A stretch of 64,000 nucleotides of DNA. Source: Drosophila miranda (Eukaryota > Arthropoda > Insecta > Diptera > Drosophilidae). The notes beneath the pieces are model-generated. The model was given only the letters and a program-made list of their open reading frames with translations, had not been told where the DNA came from and ran no database searches. The position numbers were made by a program, and so were the translations under genes. Shown in pieces: positions 21,601 through 33,553 of the stretch. The stretch is taken from positions 18,086,001-18,150,000 of the forward strand of contig NC_046676.1 in assembly GCF_003369915.1 (NCBI RefSeq). Direction: 5' to 3'. The stretch's first letter is position 1. Each line of letters starts with the position of its first letter.

Positions 21601-22527
21601 ATACACCCTAACAGATAGAAACGCAATTTCGAAGTGAATTCTCAATCTCATTGCCCAATGCAGCATCTAATGTGATTGGAGCTTCAATTCGTAGTTCAAA
21701 TATATGTGGGTTAACAGTCTGAACGATACTTAAACGTCAATCCCTGTCTTTTGCTCTTCTATAATTGCAGAACAGGTGCGAGTGAACAATCCGGAGGAGG
21801 AGGCGGAGGAGGCAGAGGAACCTGCAAAGAAAGCACAAGCGAAACCAAGGAACAGCAGGACCAAAAAGAGTCCAAGCCCAGTGGGGGATCAGGGCAAAGC
21901 GAAGGCGGAGGCGGGGGAGGCTTCTTAAACAAGATCAAATCGATGTTCAACTGAAACACAATTGTTTTACGTTAATATTTAAGCAAAAATGTTGCTTGTT
22001 AATGTTGCTCCTAAGATAACGTTTTGTTTTAAGCCTAAGTCTAGGGGTACGAGCAGCAGGACCTATTCCAAGTGGAAGAGACGAATAAACGATGTTCACA
22101 GTCACAGTCCAAGCAAAGGACTTCCCATTGCTTCCAGAGGGATGGAGCAGAAAGATATAGATATAGAAGCATTGGAATGGGGGCACATGGCAGCCGCCGC
22201 TGGTGTCCAAAAATAAACTCGAGAAAACCTTGAGCACTCACCGCGCAGCAGGGCATAATTGGTGGTACCGTTCAGGAAGCCCTCGCACTCCTGCATGTAG
22301 GCCACCCAATCGATCTCCGTATATGGCACGCGCCGAATCACAAACACATTGATAGCTGCTTCCGCCAAAACAATCAGAACACTAATTATGGGCAAGGCGG
22401 CCGGCTCGAGCACCAGGTACTTGAGAAAGCCTATATTCAGGTATTTGTCCAGCAGTGTCTGCAACAGGTTGCTGGACTTTTTGCGACGTCCAGTCGGACG
22501 GTTGTTGTTCGCTTTCGGTGGGGCCAT
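18687..22527 (-). CDS. Alg3: Dol-P-Man:Man5GlcNAc2-PP-Dol alpha-1,3-mannosyltransferase (ALG3; Not56)
   Basis: Two exons, 22527-22242 and 19942-18687, joined in phase 1 (GCG/GTGAGT donor, TTGCAG acceptor), give 513 aa. This is the GT58 enzyme that adds the first Dol-P-Man-dependent mannose to the lipid-linked oligosaccharide in the ER lumen. Signature residues span the splice: [18 protein letters not shown], then [15 protein letters not shown]. Many hydrophobic segments follow, as expected of a polytopic ER membrane protein. The last four residues are KKVQ, a KKXX ER-retrieval signal. Compared with the human enzyme (438 aa) there is a strongly charged insert of about 70 residues ([17 protein letters not shown] and following). 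The single intron (22241-19943) contains l(2)tid on the other strand, the classic tid/not nesting of D. melanogaster. Its stop lies 256 bp from the convergent l(2)dtl stop. Confidence 0.95.
20206..21954 (+). CDS. l(2)tid: Mitochondrial DnaJ/Hsp40 co-chaperone Tid (DNAJA3 type)
   Basis: Exon 20206-21596 spliced to 21771-21954 (AC/GTAAAT donor, TTGCAG acceptor) gives 524 aa. The first ~75 residues are rich in Arg, Ser and Leu, like a mitochondrial presequence. The J domain spans about 84-146 with HPD at 112-114, followed by a Gly-rich linker. Four Cys-pair zinc-binding motifs (CPKC, CQYC, CRYC, CSEC) lie at about 247-312, then the C-terminal substrate domain. The protein is a type I Hsp40 that stimulates mitochondrial Hsp70; loss causes imaginal-disc tumours in flies. 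The spliced end is Gly/Ser-rich and finishes [10 protein letters not shown]. If the intron is kept, translation stops at the TAA at 21598-21600, giving 464 aa. The gene lies wholly inside the Alg3 intron on the opposite strand. Confidence 0.94.
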
Positions 22528-24072
22528 TTATGTGATAATATTCGGAAAATCAACTAAATTAAATGAAAAGAATCCACACAAGACCAGGGCTGCAAAAGCA
22601 CAAGCACTGACTATTCACTATTCGTTCATACAACGAACGTGTTGCGAGCGAACTTTCTGCGTACGCTCCCAGGGTCTTCGGCTCTAGCGTTCGGTTCGAC
22701 TCGTTGTGTGCCGGTTGTGGGCACCGTACTTTTTTACACGTGCATATTTTATAAACCAATGTATGCGAATTAAAAGCTAGAGGTCTCAGGTAACTGTCAG
22801 GGAAGGAACTAAATGTATTCCTTCAAGAAGAATTTACTGAAGAGAGAATTTTTGAAATTTGATGTGGGTATTCTTGAATGCCCATTACATTTTAAAAAAA
22901 ATATGCAAGGAAACCACCACAATAATGAGAAAATTCAAGTTTATTTCTTTTAAAACAGCTGTTCGATGAGAAGCCTAATACCACGAACATTTATTAATTT
23001 TGAATTTGAAAGCTTAATACTTTCCAGACGGTAATCTTAAGCTACAAAGTGCTTGGGTCTGATTTATAACTGCATTTATTAGCTTTTCATAATTGCAAAG
23101 TTTAATACAACCAGATGTAAGATACTTAAGTTATGTGAAAAAAGCCCTACCTCTGAAAACACACAAGCAAAAAATAAATGATTTTAAAAAATTAGGGTAA
23201 ATAACTACATATAGAAAAAAATAATTATTTAATAACTTGAAAGCCCCAAATCGAAATGTGTAGAAAAAACCCGAACGCCATTAAAATGTTGTAGTCCATT
23301 TACTGACCAGCGCAATTTGGCTACTCCTTGACATATTCCGGCCTTATGGGTATTGAAAATTACCTTTCTCGTCATACTCTACCCATAATTTAATGAAGAG
23401 AATTTAAAGGGAGTTTTACGGAGTTTATCTTTAGGGAAAATGCAAAAACATGACATAAAAACAGTAAATGAACTAATTATCATTCATTTGAAATTGGTGA
23501 GTGAATGGGGATATGCAGAACTACAGGCAGTGCATGCAACAGATCCAAGTGCAGACGGGGGCAGGGATATGTATAGGGATGGCAGTGAGTAGGAGAGCAA
23601 GTGTTTGGATGGGATGCGCGCAACTGAAAATAAATGATTAATGGTGTAAACCTGGAAACAACCGTCCCAACAGAGGCCACTCCCCTTCCTACACAAAGCG
23701 TGAAAATTGCCCTTAAGCCAAAGGGACATGGGATGGATATTGGTTCTGGTGGTTTAACGCATCATTGAGATCTATTGACGAAGGGGAAATGTTGAAACAC
23801 GGTCCGGTAAACGGTCGAAGGCTGATACCGGATAAATTCGCGCGTCTGCTCATGCATACATATCTACATATATGGACATGTTGCACATTTACAAAAAACG
23901 GACAACTGTTGGAGCTTCTCCCATTCCTTTTCATTCCGCTGATATGCGGCACATGTCATCCTTTGCATGGATGGTCCTTCACTGTAGATTTCTGGGCAAT
24001 TAATTGCCAACCGGGACATGGTATGCGTTTGATTCAGTCTCAGTCTTCTCTTTACAAGAGAACTTTTCTCGT

Positions 24073-24100
24073 TCCCTTGCAGGGGGTATTGCGATTTTAG
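24073..24100 (+). mobile_element. Possible transposon-end remnant (DINE-1/Helitron-like)
   Basis: CCCTTGCAGGGGGTATTGCG followed by ATTTTAG resembles the short CTTGCAGAGGGTATTAT hairpin segment found in DINE-1 and several other Drosophila elements. Only this small signature is recognisable; no boundaries or target duplications were seen, so the call is weak. Confidence 0.3.
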
Positions 24101-27100
24101 CATATTATCACCCTGTATCCTGTATCTGGCTAGGAATATTGATGAAGTCCTTACTCATCCAAGCCTACAGCAACCCGACTTGATTGATTTTTCTGTTACA
24201 GATTCGTGTGGAACACTTAAGAAATACATATATCATTGTTTCTTATTGTACAAGAATGTTGTTGAATGGAATCTGCCAGGGTACCCAAAATTTCGGTCCT
24301 CTAAAATAGGCTTTCCTTATTGTTTGTTGATGCTGTTGCTTGCTGCACATTAATTGTGTGCACTGCACCATGTAAATATATTCATTCGTACGCCTCTCAA
24401 AAGCGATGAAAAATCCGCCTCCTCGCTCAGAGTGTCAACAGGACTGCAAGGACTGCAATAACGACGGATAAAAAAACAAATGTGGATGCAAAAAATGGCC
24501 ATGTTATAACATTTCAAAGGTATCCCACGCTCACGGTGAAACGGGGATTCATTAAAAAAAGTTGCAGGTATTTTTGTAACTTGTTGCGTACAGAATTTTA
24601 TATTGCACGGATTTTTACTAAAATTTTCGACATTTATTTGATTGAGATTCAGGGCCATTCAATCGGAATAATGAAACCTTCCACTCAAATAAAAAAATTC
24701 TGTTTAAGTGAGTATTATTTTATTAAATATTGATTCACAGATGTTTATATAGTACGAAAGTACTTGTTGCATTGCAATTTTGGTTAAGGAAGAGCTTTCC
24801 CCGCTTCCCCATTCCCCATTCAAAGAACTATTCATAGATATTTCAGACACAATCATTTGATGTTTGTCGTCTCCACTTTGTGGGTCAATTGTGTCTAATG
24901 CTAGTTATCACATTATGAACTATAGAACTAAATCGGTCATTGCTTATCAGTAGCGTAGCCATTGTGTATGTTCCACAGTTCCATATATGTCTGTATGTAT
25001 AGGCAACGAAGCAGCCTAAGACTGAGAGCTATTTACGAGTATTCGCGGTACGAGTGAGAAAATTGTTTATTAATCAATAATAATCTATATAGAAACATAT
25101 GTACATAAATATCCGTGCTGTTATCATGCTGGTTGGTCTACTCTACTGATAAGAGCAAGCTGTTAAATGCAAATCTCCCAGCTTCGCCCTATACTAGTTC
25201 CCAACAGAACTTTGCACTCAAAATGGGGTTTGTGCTTATTCATTCCTTTGGGATTAATTTTATTGTGTCACGATTTAGCAGCTATTTATTCTAGAAATAA
25301 TGATGGGACGGATTAATAACCATTTATAGCAAGAAGCGTCTGTTGATACTTTAACGTGCTTCAATTGCCATTGCCGTTGCCATTTCCTAGATTGTTTGGT
25401 TAGCTCTGAATGGACTTTTTTGAGCTCTGTGCCTTATGCATCAGTTGTTTTGATAGTCGAGATTGCACCTTGCTGTGACGCCTCTTTTCATATGATGGCT
25501 CCAGCCCTGATCGGAAAACAACACTCTCCCACACACACACACACGCACATCATTTATGAGCCTTTCTGTTTGTGTTCGTTGGACCAGATGACAGGCGGGT
25601 GCCAAGGGGGCTTCGGCCGTTTAAGAGTTCAATCATATAAAGCGTTGTCGTTGTCACTCATATATACACACACATATGTACATATGTATGTGTCTGAAAA
25701 AAAACGTACAAAAAAAGAAAAACAACTGTTAACAAAAAAGGAGAAGCATATGAGCGCAGACAAAAAGCCTATTTGCATGTGCTTGCTGAGCGTCAGCAGA
25801 CAGCCTACCTAGTCTCTCCGCTTAGTGTAGGGTACAACAGAACGCATGCAACAGCTGGTCGGAGCCAATGTGTATTTATATGAGGTGGCGCATAGAAAAA
25901 GTGTTTATCAAACGGCTCATTCTTAATGATTATTAAAAATATTATTCACAAATTAATTTTAGGTGTACTCCGTACATATGTATATGTATATTACCTCTGA
26001 CAAAACTGCTTTCGCTTGAGCGCTTCTAATTATGCGTCACCTTATAAAAGTACTCCTTGGGCGAAGCGTACGATTTTTCATGTGCTGATTGGCCTGGCCC
26101 CCTCCCCACTCCTCTGACACTCGTTGCTCCAACACTAACAGCTCTGTCTGCCTGCCTGTTGCTGTTCCACTCTCACTTCCCCTCCAACGTTTCCACCTAG
26201 TTCCTCTATCTCCCCGCTGCCCTGCTCGCGTAAGAAGCTTATTGCATGCGAGTGTGTGTGTGTGCAGGCATGCTCTTCGTGCTTCGCATGGAATAACTAT
26301 ATTGGGTAGTTTCCAACTCAGAGGGACATACTTCCAGGCATATCTAGTGCCTATCTCGCTCAGACAACGAGATGGATGGCCTTACCTTTGTTTAATCATA
26401 CCCTGGTACTAAGAGATAGCTGGTTGGTTCAGCTTTTGGCCGAGTGAAAACGAAACGAGCCGACGGAACAAGCCGAATGTGCACTCTGTATTTGTTTGTT
26501 TGCCTTTTCATCGCGAGATTTCCCCATTTCTGTTTTCGACTTGCCGCGTAACGGTTGTCATTGCTCCCGAGTGCACACAGCGAGGCTCGCACGCAACAAC
26601 AGCAGCAACAGCCCGCACCCTCTCTTCACCTCTTTCTGGAAGAGTCAAGTCTAGACTAAGCTTAGTTTACAAGAGAGTGTTCCGAAGAACGGGCAGACGT
26701 TTTTCCTTTTTTAGTTTGTTTGATTTGTTCGTTTTGTTAATCTGGTAATTTCCCCAAACTATCCCTACTCTATGTTTAAGTGTGTGTGTGCCCTCGGTGC
26801 TGAAATTGGCGTTCTTCGTTCCAGAATTAGTCAAATTTTAGAAGAAACAAGAAAAGAGCGCGCGCTCAAGATAATATGCCGAAAAAAGCAGAGAATCATT
26901 GTTATTGCATGGAAAATTACTACAGAAATCAACAACAAGCCAAACCGAAAACACAAAAAGAGAATAAAAAAAGAGCAGAAAGAGAAACAACAATAACACA
27001 GAGGAAAGCATAAATAAGACTGTGAGCCCCATAGACGACGAACCGCATAAACAAATTAAGTGATGCTCCCTCCCTTCCTCCGTGCTCCGCGCCCTCTCCC

Positions 27101-27121
27101 TGCTACACGCGCCATTTCTTG

Positions 27122-27147
27122 AATTTAAATTTAAATTTAAATTTAAA
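27122..27147. repeat. AATTTA hexamer repeat
   Basis: About four tandem copies of a 6-bp AT-only unit that is close to self-complementary. It accounts for a short Asn-Leu repeat in an antisense open frame that is otherwise without support. Confidence 0.9.
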
Positions 27148-28051
27148 CTATTATTGTTATCGGTGGCTGCCTGTTCTTGATTTCTATTTTTTTGCGCCAA
27201 GTGCAATCGGCTCTTACATAATTAATATGGTCAAATCCAAAAAAAATTTCCAAAATGTATAATATAAACAACTTGGGCCAAACGAACGCATGTCAAGTCA
27301 CACCCGCGCAACTTTGCGCCGTTTTCTAGTTCTTGTTGCTTCCATTTCGAAACTGTTTCCGAGATCTCCAAAATATATGTGTACATATACATATGTATGT
27401 GTATGTATAGATTTCTGATTAACGCATTATATTTATTTATTCCACAGTGTTTCTTCCCTCGTTCGTATTGTGTTTCGCGGCTGTGAAAGACATACTGCAA
27501 TTAGTTACTGTTACTCTCCACCACACCCATCGCGCCCAGAAACTAACTGTATTCGAGTGTGTCTGTTATCACCGAAAAAAGACATACGCTTCACGTACAT
27601 ACATACACATTTAACTCGTAACGAAATCGACGTGTGTGTGTGTCGCTTTATCGGAGAAGCCAAAGGCAAGCAAGCGAGACAAAGCAAAAGAGACTCGCGT
27701 CCGACAGACCCGATAAAGCAGAATCAACAAGCACCAAACTAACGGCGGTCACGTCACTCTCTTCAACTGCACTTCTCTGCACCAGCAACAATTAACCTGC
27801 ATTGAGAGCGCCAGAGAGCTGATCACCACACTCGCTTCGCTGCACCGTGGTTCAATTGCGCTCTGCTCTCCCTGTCCATCCACGCTCTCTCTCAGCAAGG
27901 CAAGCAAATGAAGCAAATGAGCTGTTTTGCCGACGCTCTCTATGGGTAAGTTTCCTAAGATGAAAATTTAAGTTCAAATTAAACTCGTCTTAGCCTCTAC
28001 TGAAAACTAGTTTTTCCGAAAAAAGAAAAAAAAACTGCAAATGGTCTGCCG

Positions 28052-28059
28052 TATCGATA
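28052..28059. promoter_or_regulatory. Exact DRE palindrome TATCGATA
   Basis: A perfect Dref/BEAF-type TATCGATA, the only exact copy I noticed in the window. It lies about 100 bp after a strong donor-like GTAAGT at 27946, near a possible distal first exon. Confidence 0.5.
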
Positions 28060-31000
28060 GCCGTATCTCACATACATATGTATGTATTTCCTCGGTACTC
28101 TCGCCAGGGGCACCATTTACAGACACAGACAGATACACAGCAATAGGCTTCCAATGCAGCGCCCTCTTGGCAGGCCCCGCACATGCATGTACATGTGTAC
28201 ATCACCAGGAACCCAACCAGCTTCGGTTGTTCTGATACCCTATTAGAGAGTAGAGTATGATGATTTACACCAGATGTTTGCAACGAACGCAGAGCCCAAA
28301 CTTTTATGCATGCAGTTTCTTCCCCGAAGTTGGTTTTTAATATCGAGGGTGTATTTTTGGTTTGTATGTTTGTGTGCCAGACGCATCTCCACAGTCTCGA
28401 CCCCCATTCTAGGAAATGTGACGGGGTTGCAATGTGCCAGCTTCGAATGAAACCACTAATTTTCTTGCCTTGACCAGGGCCAGTACCTGCAACAGAAATC
28501 GAAAAATTCCACCTTTGAGGGAACCTACTTTTTGGGGCTAAAACTCCCAAAAACTAGATCAGGACCCTATGACCCAGTCCCAATCAAAAGGTCTGTTGAT
28601 TTGCGGTTTTGCAATTGGAATGATTGGCTGAAGACGAGCATAATTAGTTTTTAGCCGGAAAGAAAAGGCTGTCGTCGGCCAGAAGGAGAATGTTCTTGCA
28701 TCGAATGTGGTCCCATACGAAGCACACAATTCTGAGCTAAGGAAATTGGCACATGACCTGACCTACCGCAAGAAAATCTAAATTAGGCACGTTTTGCGCT
28801 CACTCTCCCCCTGTATCGTGTATCTGTCCCTCTCACTCTCACGCTGCTGTTTGTTTTATGTCGTTTTGTTCGAAACATTTCTTAACTTTGTTTGTGTCTG
28901 CACGCCATCATTCCATTGTTTCGTTCTTCGTTGTGCTCACAACATTTGCATTGTAATTATTCTACTCGATTCTTTCCGTCCTTATGCCAGAAACTGTTTG
29001 CAGTCGAAGGAATACCCAAGAATTTCGAGTTATTTGTGGCTATTAAGCCAACACTAAAATTCTGTTGAATCTCCTCTTGAGCCTCTTGTCCCCAACTTCA
29101 ATTATTTCCAATAATTGAAAATTAAATATGCTGAATATAAAATCAGCATTAACAGTTGTAATCAGGATTAAAAATGAATTCTATTTGATTTATTTTATTT
29201 TTCAATAATTTGTTAAGAGTCTGCCTTGTGCTGTTGGGTTGTTGAACGAAAAAATTATGATATCAAGGGTTAATATTCCGACGGCACACACTCAAACTTC
29301 TCACCCACTCAGTCAGCGATTAAAACACTCGCTCACTTAATGCTTCACACACTACTACCTTCAATGCGCTGCCCTCTTCAAGCGAACAACTGTTGCTTTC
29401 GATTGTTGCTCTTGGTCTTGCTGTTGCTGTTGCTGTTGTGGTTTGATTCCATTTGTCGCTGTTGCCTGGCGCATTATAGCGGTTATTTCGGTTATGCGAG
29501 TGTATGGGAAATCACTCGAACTCTGCTTGAGGTTCGAGTGGAGTGATTGTGATGTGTGTATTCTCCCTCGTTAACTGTTCCAATAAATTGTAAGCGGCTT
29601 TTATGTGGGATCTCCATTTGTCAGAACAGGGGCGCGCCGCAAAGGGTCAGGGTGGGGGTCGGTCTCTGTCTGGAATTTGAGGTCCGAGTCTGAGCTTTCT
29701 GGGAGTTTTCGCTTCATTGAATAATGATATCTGCAAACATACATATGGACATACATACGTGTGTATATATCGCACCCACGTCTCCCCCGTCACATTCCAT
29801 TCAATTCCCTTAACGAAATGTAATTGTCATTGAGTATACGACCTGGCGACCAGAGTCGTATGATTTATTCAAAACGGGCCGTTTTCAGCCGTCGTTTGTC
29901 GTCGCTTGACGTCGCTTGTGCAATGTATTAGTTAAGCAAATAGCAACAATTGCCAATGGCTGCTACAGAACAACAACAACAACAACAACAACAGCAGCAA
30001 TTACAGTCGTCACTTCTATGGCCGCAAAACGAGGGGTGACTGAACTTCCAACAAAAAAAACTGTAACTGCAACTGCAAGTGCAGCTGCAACTATTAAATT
30101 ATATAGCGGGTATCTGTCGGAAGGGTGCATCGTTTTGGGATATACATATGTATAATCTAAGAAATGCCACTTCCATTAATAAGGGGTGGTCTCTTTTGCG
30201 ATCTCCTTTGACTTTTCAATGGATTTTACTTGTTTACTTTGCCTAAAAGTCTTCCTAATTGAGTAGTGGGGCAGTGGGAAACTGAGATGGGAAGAAGATT
30301 AAGTTCGGCAAGTAAACTTTTAAAGTTGGCTTTTAATTGTACAACATTTCAACTGCACACTGTTTTCGTTTATGGCTCTGGCACTGGTCTTTGCTGTCTA
30401 GAATCCTTGCAGCATGTCCAAGGGGCGAGCGAAACCCACAGCGTGATTCACTCAGCGTTAGATGAAAGCAGATGCCACTGAAAGTGTTTTGTGTTTTTGG
30501 GGGTAACCTAATTGTGGACTAATAAAGATTGATTGGCCTGGCTTAAACTCTCTCCTCTCGCTCTCCCCCTTTGATGACCAAAATCTAATCTAATGACTTC
30601 TGGTTTATGGTCCCAAGTGATAAGGCGATCAGATGCAGGGGAGGAGGGTCACGGGCCTAGCAACAGGCTGGTCTAGGAATATACTGTAGTATTGTGTAAT
30701 ATTCTAGAATAAATGTTGCACATTTTTACGCCTGAATCATTTTGTATACTTTGTTTTTTGCATTGCGTTGGCTGGCATTTGGCATTTGTGGTTGAATGCT
30801 TTTATTTGCTTATCAGAAAGCGTAATGAAACGTCGCGACGTCAACAGACATTCGACATATACGAGCTTGCACATGTAATAATAGACCTTTTATTGATTAC
30901 ATACATTTTGCTCCTCCTTAAATATTAGCTTGAGATCAAATCACAGATGAACAGAGTTGTCCCCCTTTTCATTTGGCTGCAGATACAAAAAGTATCTCTT

Positions 31001-31336
31001 AGATAATTTTGCAAATATGTATTCAGCAGCAGCAACAGAAAACACTATCTGACAATTTGATTACGGCTTACGGAAAAGTATTAAATATTTTAGTTATTTA
31101 GTGGCAAATAGTTGATATAATTAGTACTGGGCCTCAAAAGAAACTTTGTGGCAGCTGTAGCTGTATGCCATTTAAATTGTTTTGTTTTGGTTGTGGCAGG
31201 GCAGATGTGGCACGTACGAGTACGAGGCGAGGCAATTGAAATGCCAAAACTATTTGCTGCACACCAACCTATCCTGTATCTAATATAAAGACTATTTGTG
31301 CATCTGTATTCACATATCTACGTATCTGGCAATCAT

Positions 31337-31362
31337 CTGCTGCTGCTGCTGCTGCTGCTGCT
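31337..31362. repeat. (CTG)n trinucleotide repeat
   Basis: About eight uninterrupted CTG units in non-coding DNA between the gene-poor stretch and the PNP-like gene. Confidence 0.9.
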
Positions 31363-32551
31363 CCGTCGCTGTGGCAGGGGCATTTCAATTGCTGCCACTC
31401 TGATATTCAACGCACAAATGCCTCGAATGGCTTTGATATTTTTAAATTTAAATAAAATTAAATGCAATGCCACAGTACACTGAACTGTTGGCCAAAAAAG
31501 AGTGCAGATGGACAGGTGGAGATACCACATTCAGTGGATACGAGTATTTTTGTGTAATTACTCGCCGATAATTCAATCATCATTTTTGTGCGGGTCGTTG
31601 AACTAGCCGCATCTCAAAAGCTCAGAATCGCATAAATCACAAGTTGGCTGAGAAAATTAAAGCGGAGGGAAAACGATCTACGAGTAGCAGTAGGAAAACA
31701 AATCGCAAAAACAAAATGCGCGTGTCAATTCGTCCCCCCCCCATATATACTCTTTCTATATACACATATACATATGTATAGCCGTATACTTAAACAATCA
31801 GCGTGGGGAGGAGGCTAATGATTCGTCATCGACTTGGGGCCCCCAACAAACAATGGGGCAATGATGAAATTGGCAACAATGTGACACACAAAGAAAGAAA
31901 TACGAATACGTGTACAAAAAAGTTGAAATCTTTTAATTACAGCACCAGGCAATGAATTGTTGTAGTACAAAATTATGGTAGAGCCTCTTTGGGGGATATA
32001 AATGTCTTTTACACACGAAGAAAACCGTGCAGAATCCACAAAACTGAATTTTCAAAGACTCTGACGGATGAAGCTCCCAATATTTCTGATTGCAGATGGT
32101 TCTTTTGTAGGTAATTACCATTAAATGTACGTATATTTATTGTATGTGGATGTAGGGATGCCCACGGGGGAGTAGGGATGCAGCGTATTACGTATACGCC
32201 GAGTGGTGGACGTGGTGGTGTTGGTGGGAGGGGGGCTGTGCTCCCAATACTTTGACAGTTTTATCGCTGGCCATTTGGGCCATTAGACAGCTTGACACCG
32301 GGCACACTTGCACCTACCGCTGCCTCCACTCTGCGCCCCCTTTCCGCTTGCCCCTTTTTGTGTGTTGGTGGGGTGGTGGGGTAGCCAGCAACAGCTGCAC
32401 CTGTCGCTGCTTCCGCGTTGAGAGCTTTCTTGGCAACAGTTGTTGCTTTGTTGCACTTCGCATTAAAAGCAAAACAAAAACAGCAACAGAAACAGAAACA
32501 ACGCAATCGAGTGGCTGGCGGTAGGGTAAAGAAATCTATTTTTGGGATATC

Positions 32552-33553
32552 TCACAGATTGTTGTGGATGCAGTAGATGAGGCGGGAGATCAGATCGGTG
32601 CAGGCCTGCAGGCGTTGCATGGGCATCTCGATCTCCTGCGTCTCCTGCGTCTCCTGCGCCTCCGCCACCTCATGCGTCTCGTCGTCCTTGCTGGCGGCCA
32701 GCGTAATGATGCCCAGAGAGAAGATCTTCAGGCCGCTGTGGTGGGACACAATCACCTCGTGGACGAGGGACATGCCCACAGCATCGACGCCCATCACACG
32801 CAGCATCTCCCCCTCGGCGTTCGTCTTGCAGGTGGGGCCGCACAGGCAACCGAAGACACCCACTTGGAGGCAGTCGTCGAAGCCCAGCTCTCTGCCGATC
32901 TCCAGGCTTGTTTCGAGCAGGTGTCTGTCGTAGGCGCGGGTCATTGCCAGCTTGCGAACGCCGAAGCGCGGATCGTGGGCGCCCGTCAGCGGCGTCCTGT
33001 CGAACATGCCCAGCATGTTGATGTGGTCCTTGATGAGCATAATGTCGCCCACGGCGTACTGGGGATTCACTGCCGCCGCGGCGCACGTCAGCAGGATGTG
33101 CTGGACGCCGCACAGCTTCATGACGCGCACGGGCAGGACGCTGCTGGCCAGCTGGTAGCCCTCGTAGGTGTGGAAGCGGTCCTGCATGGCCATCACGGTG
33201 GCCCCCATCACGGTGCCCACCACCAGGTGGTTGCAGGCGCCCTCCAGCGTGGAGCACACCGGGAACTGCGGTATGTCCTCGAACGGTATGAGCACGGGCT
33301 CCTCGATAATGTCGACCAGCTGGCGCAGGAAGTGGCCGCATATCAGCCCGATCCTGGGCCGCATTTGGCAGACCTTCATAATGTGCTCGGCCATCGCCTC
33401 GATCTCCCCGTAGGCGTACAGCTCGCTCTCCGGCGTGCAGATGACCGGCTTGGGCCTTCTCAGGGCCTCTTCCTCCTCCATTCGCTGCTGCCTGATCGCC
33501 TGCAGCCTCCGGGCAATGGGCGACTTGCCCGAGCAGCAAGTGGGGCTGCACAT
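32552..33553 (-). CDS. Purine nucleoside phosphorylase family protein, probable pseudoenzyme
   Basis: One intronless frame of 333 aa with ATG at 33553 and stop at 32552-32554. The trimeric PNP fold is clear: MQDRFHTYEGY, the VGDIMLIKDHINM segment, DAVGMSLVHEVIV and GLKIFSLGIITL align without large gaps to animal PNP. R126, H128, Y130 and M261 (human R84, H86, Y88, M219) are kept. Other active-site positions have changed: phosphate-loop GSGLG is GHFLR (S33 to H74), N115 to C157, F200-E201 to C242-K243, and N243 to L285. E201 and N243 bind the purine base in canonical PNP, so normal phosphorolysis of inosine or guanosine looks unlikely. The tail is an acidic/Gln-rich stretch (AQETQETQEIE) unlike canonical PNPs. 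The lack of introns suggests retroposition or intron loss. It may correspond to D. melanogaster CG18128, from memory of map position. Confidence 0.88.
   Translation of the reverse strand: MCSPTCCSGKSPIARRLQAIRQQRMEEEEALRRPKPVICTPESELYAYGEIEAMAEHIMKVCQMRPRIGLICGHFLRQLVDIIEEPVLIPFEDIPQFPVCSTLEGACNHLVVGTVMGATVMAMQDRFHTYEGYQLASSVLPVRVMKLCGVQHILLTCAAAAVNPQYAVGDIMLIKDHINMLGMFDRTPLTGAHDPRFGVRKLAMTRAYDRHLLETSLEIGRELGFDDCLQVGVFGCLCGPTCKTNAEGEMLRVMGVDAVGMSLVHEVIVSHHSGLKIFSLGIITLAASKDDETHEVAEAQETQETQEIEMPMQRLQACTDLISRLIYCIHNNL

Larger units (their letters stand above)
22528..32551. other. 10-kb gene-poor region
   Basis: I found no supported coding gene. Open frames here are short, mostly lack ATG starts and translate low-complexity DNA. 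Visible contents: the Alg3 5' region (22528 to about 22700), an AT-rich stretch to about 24800 with a possible transposon scar at 24073-24100, several microsatellites, a TATAAAAG at about 26042-26049, a CTCTCT-rich exon-like stretch ending in a strong donor at 27945, and an exact DRE palindrome at 28052-28059. It may hold 5' exons or enhancers of Sesn. Confidence 0.5.

Noticed and set aside
26042..26049. TATAAAAG resembling a TATA box
   Set aside because: No initiator, downstream exon or gene is evident nearby; one TATAAAAG in an AT-rich 10-kb stretch is expected by chance.
28068..28550. 160-codon minus-strand open frame
   Set aside because: It starts at a non-ATG codon, includes translated (GT)n-like sequence at its end and shows no family signature.
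22528..32551. Search for microRNA hairpins and CRISPR-like arrays
   Set aside because: No seed of a Drosophila microRNA that I know and no regularly spaced repeats were found; a folding scan was not possible by eye.
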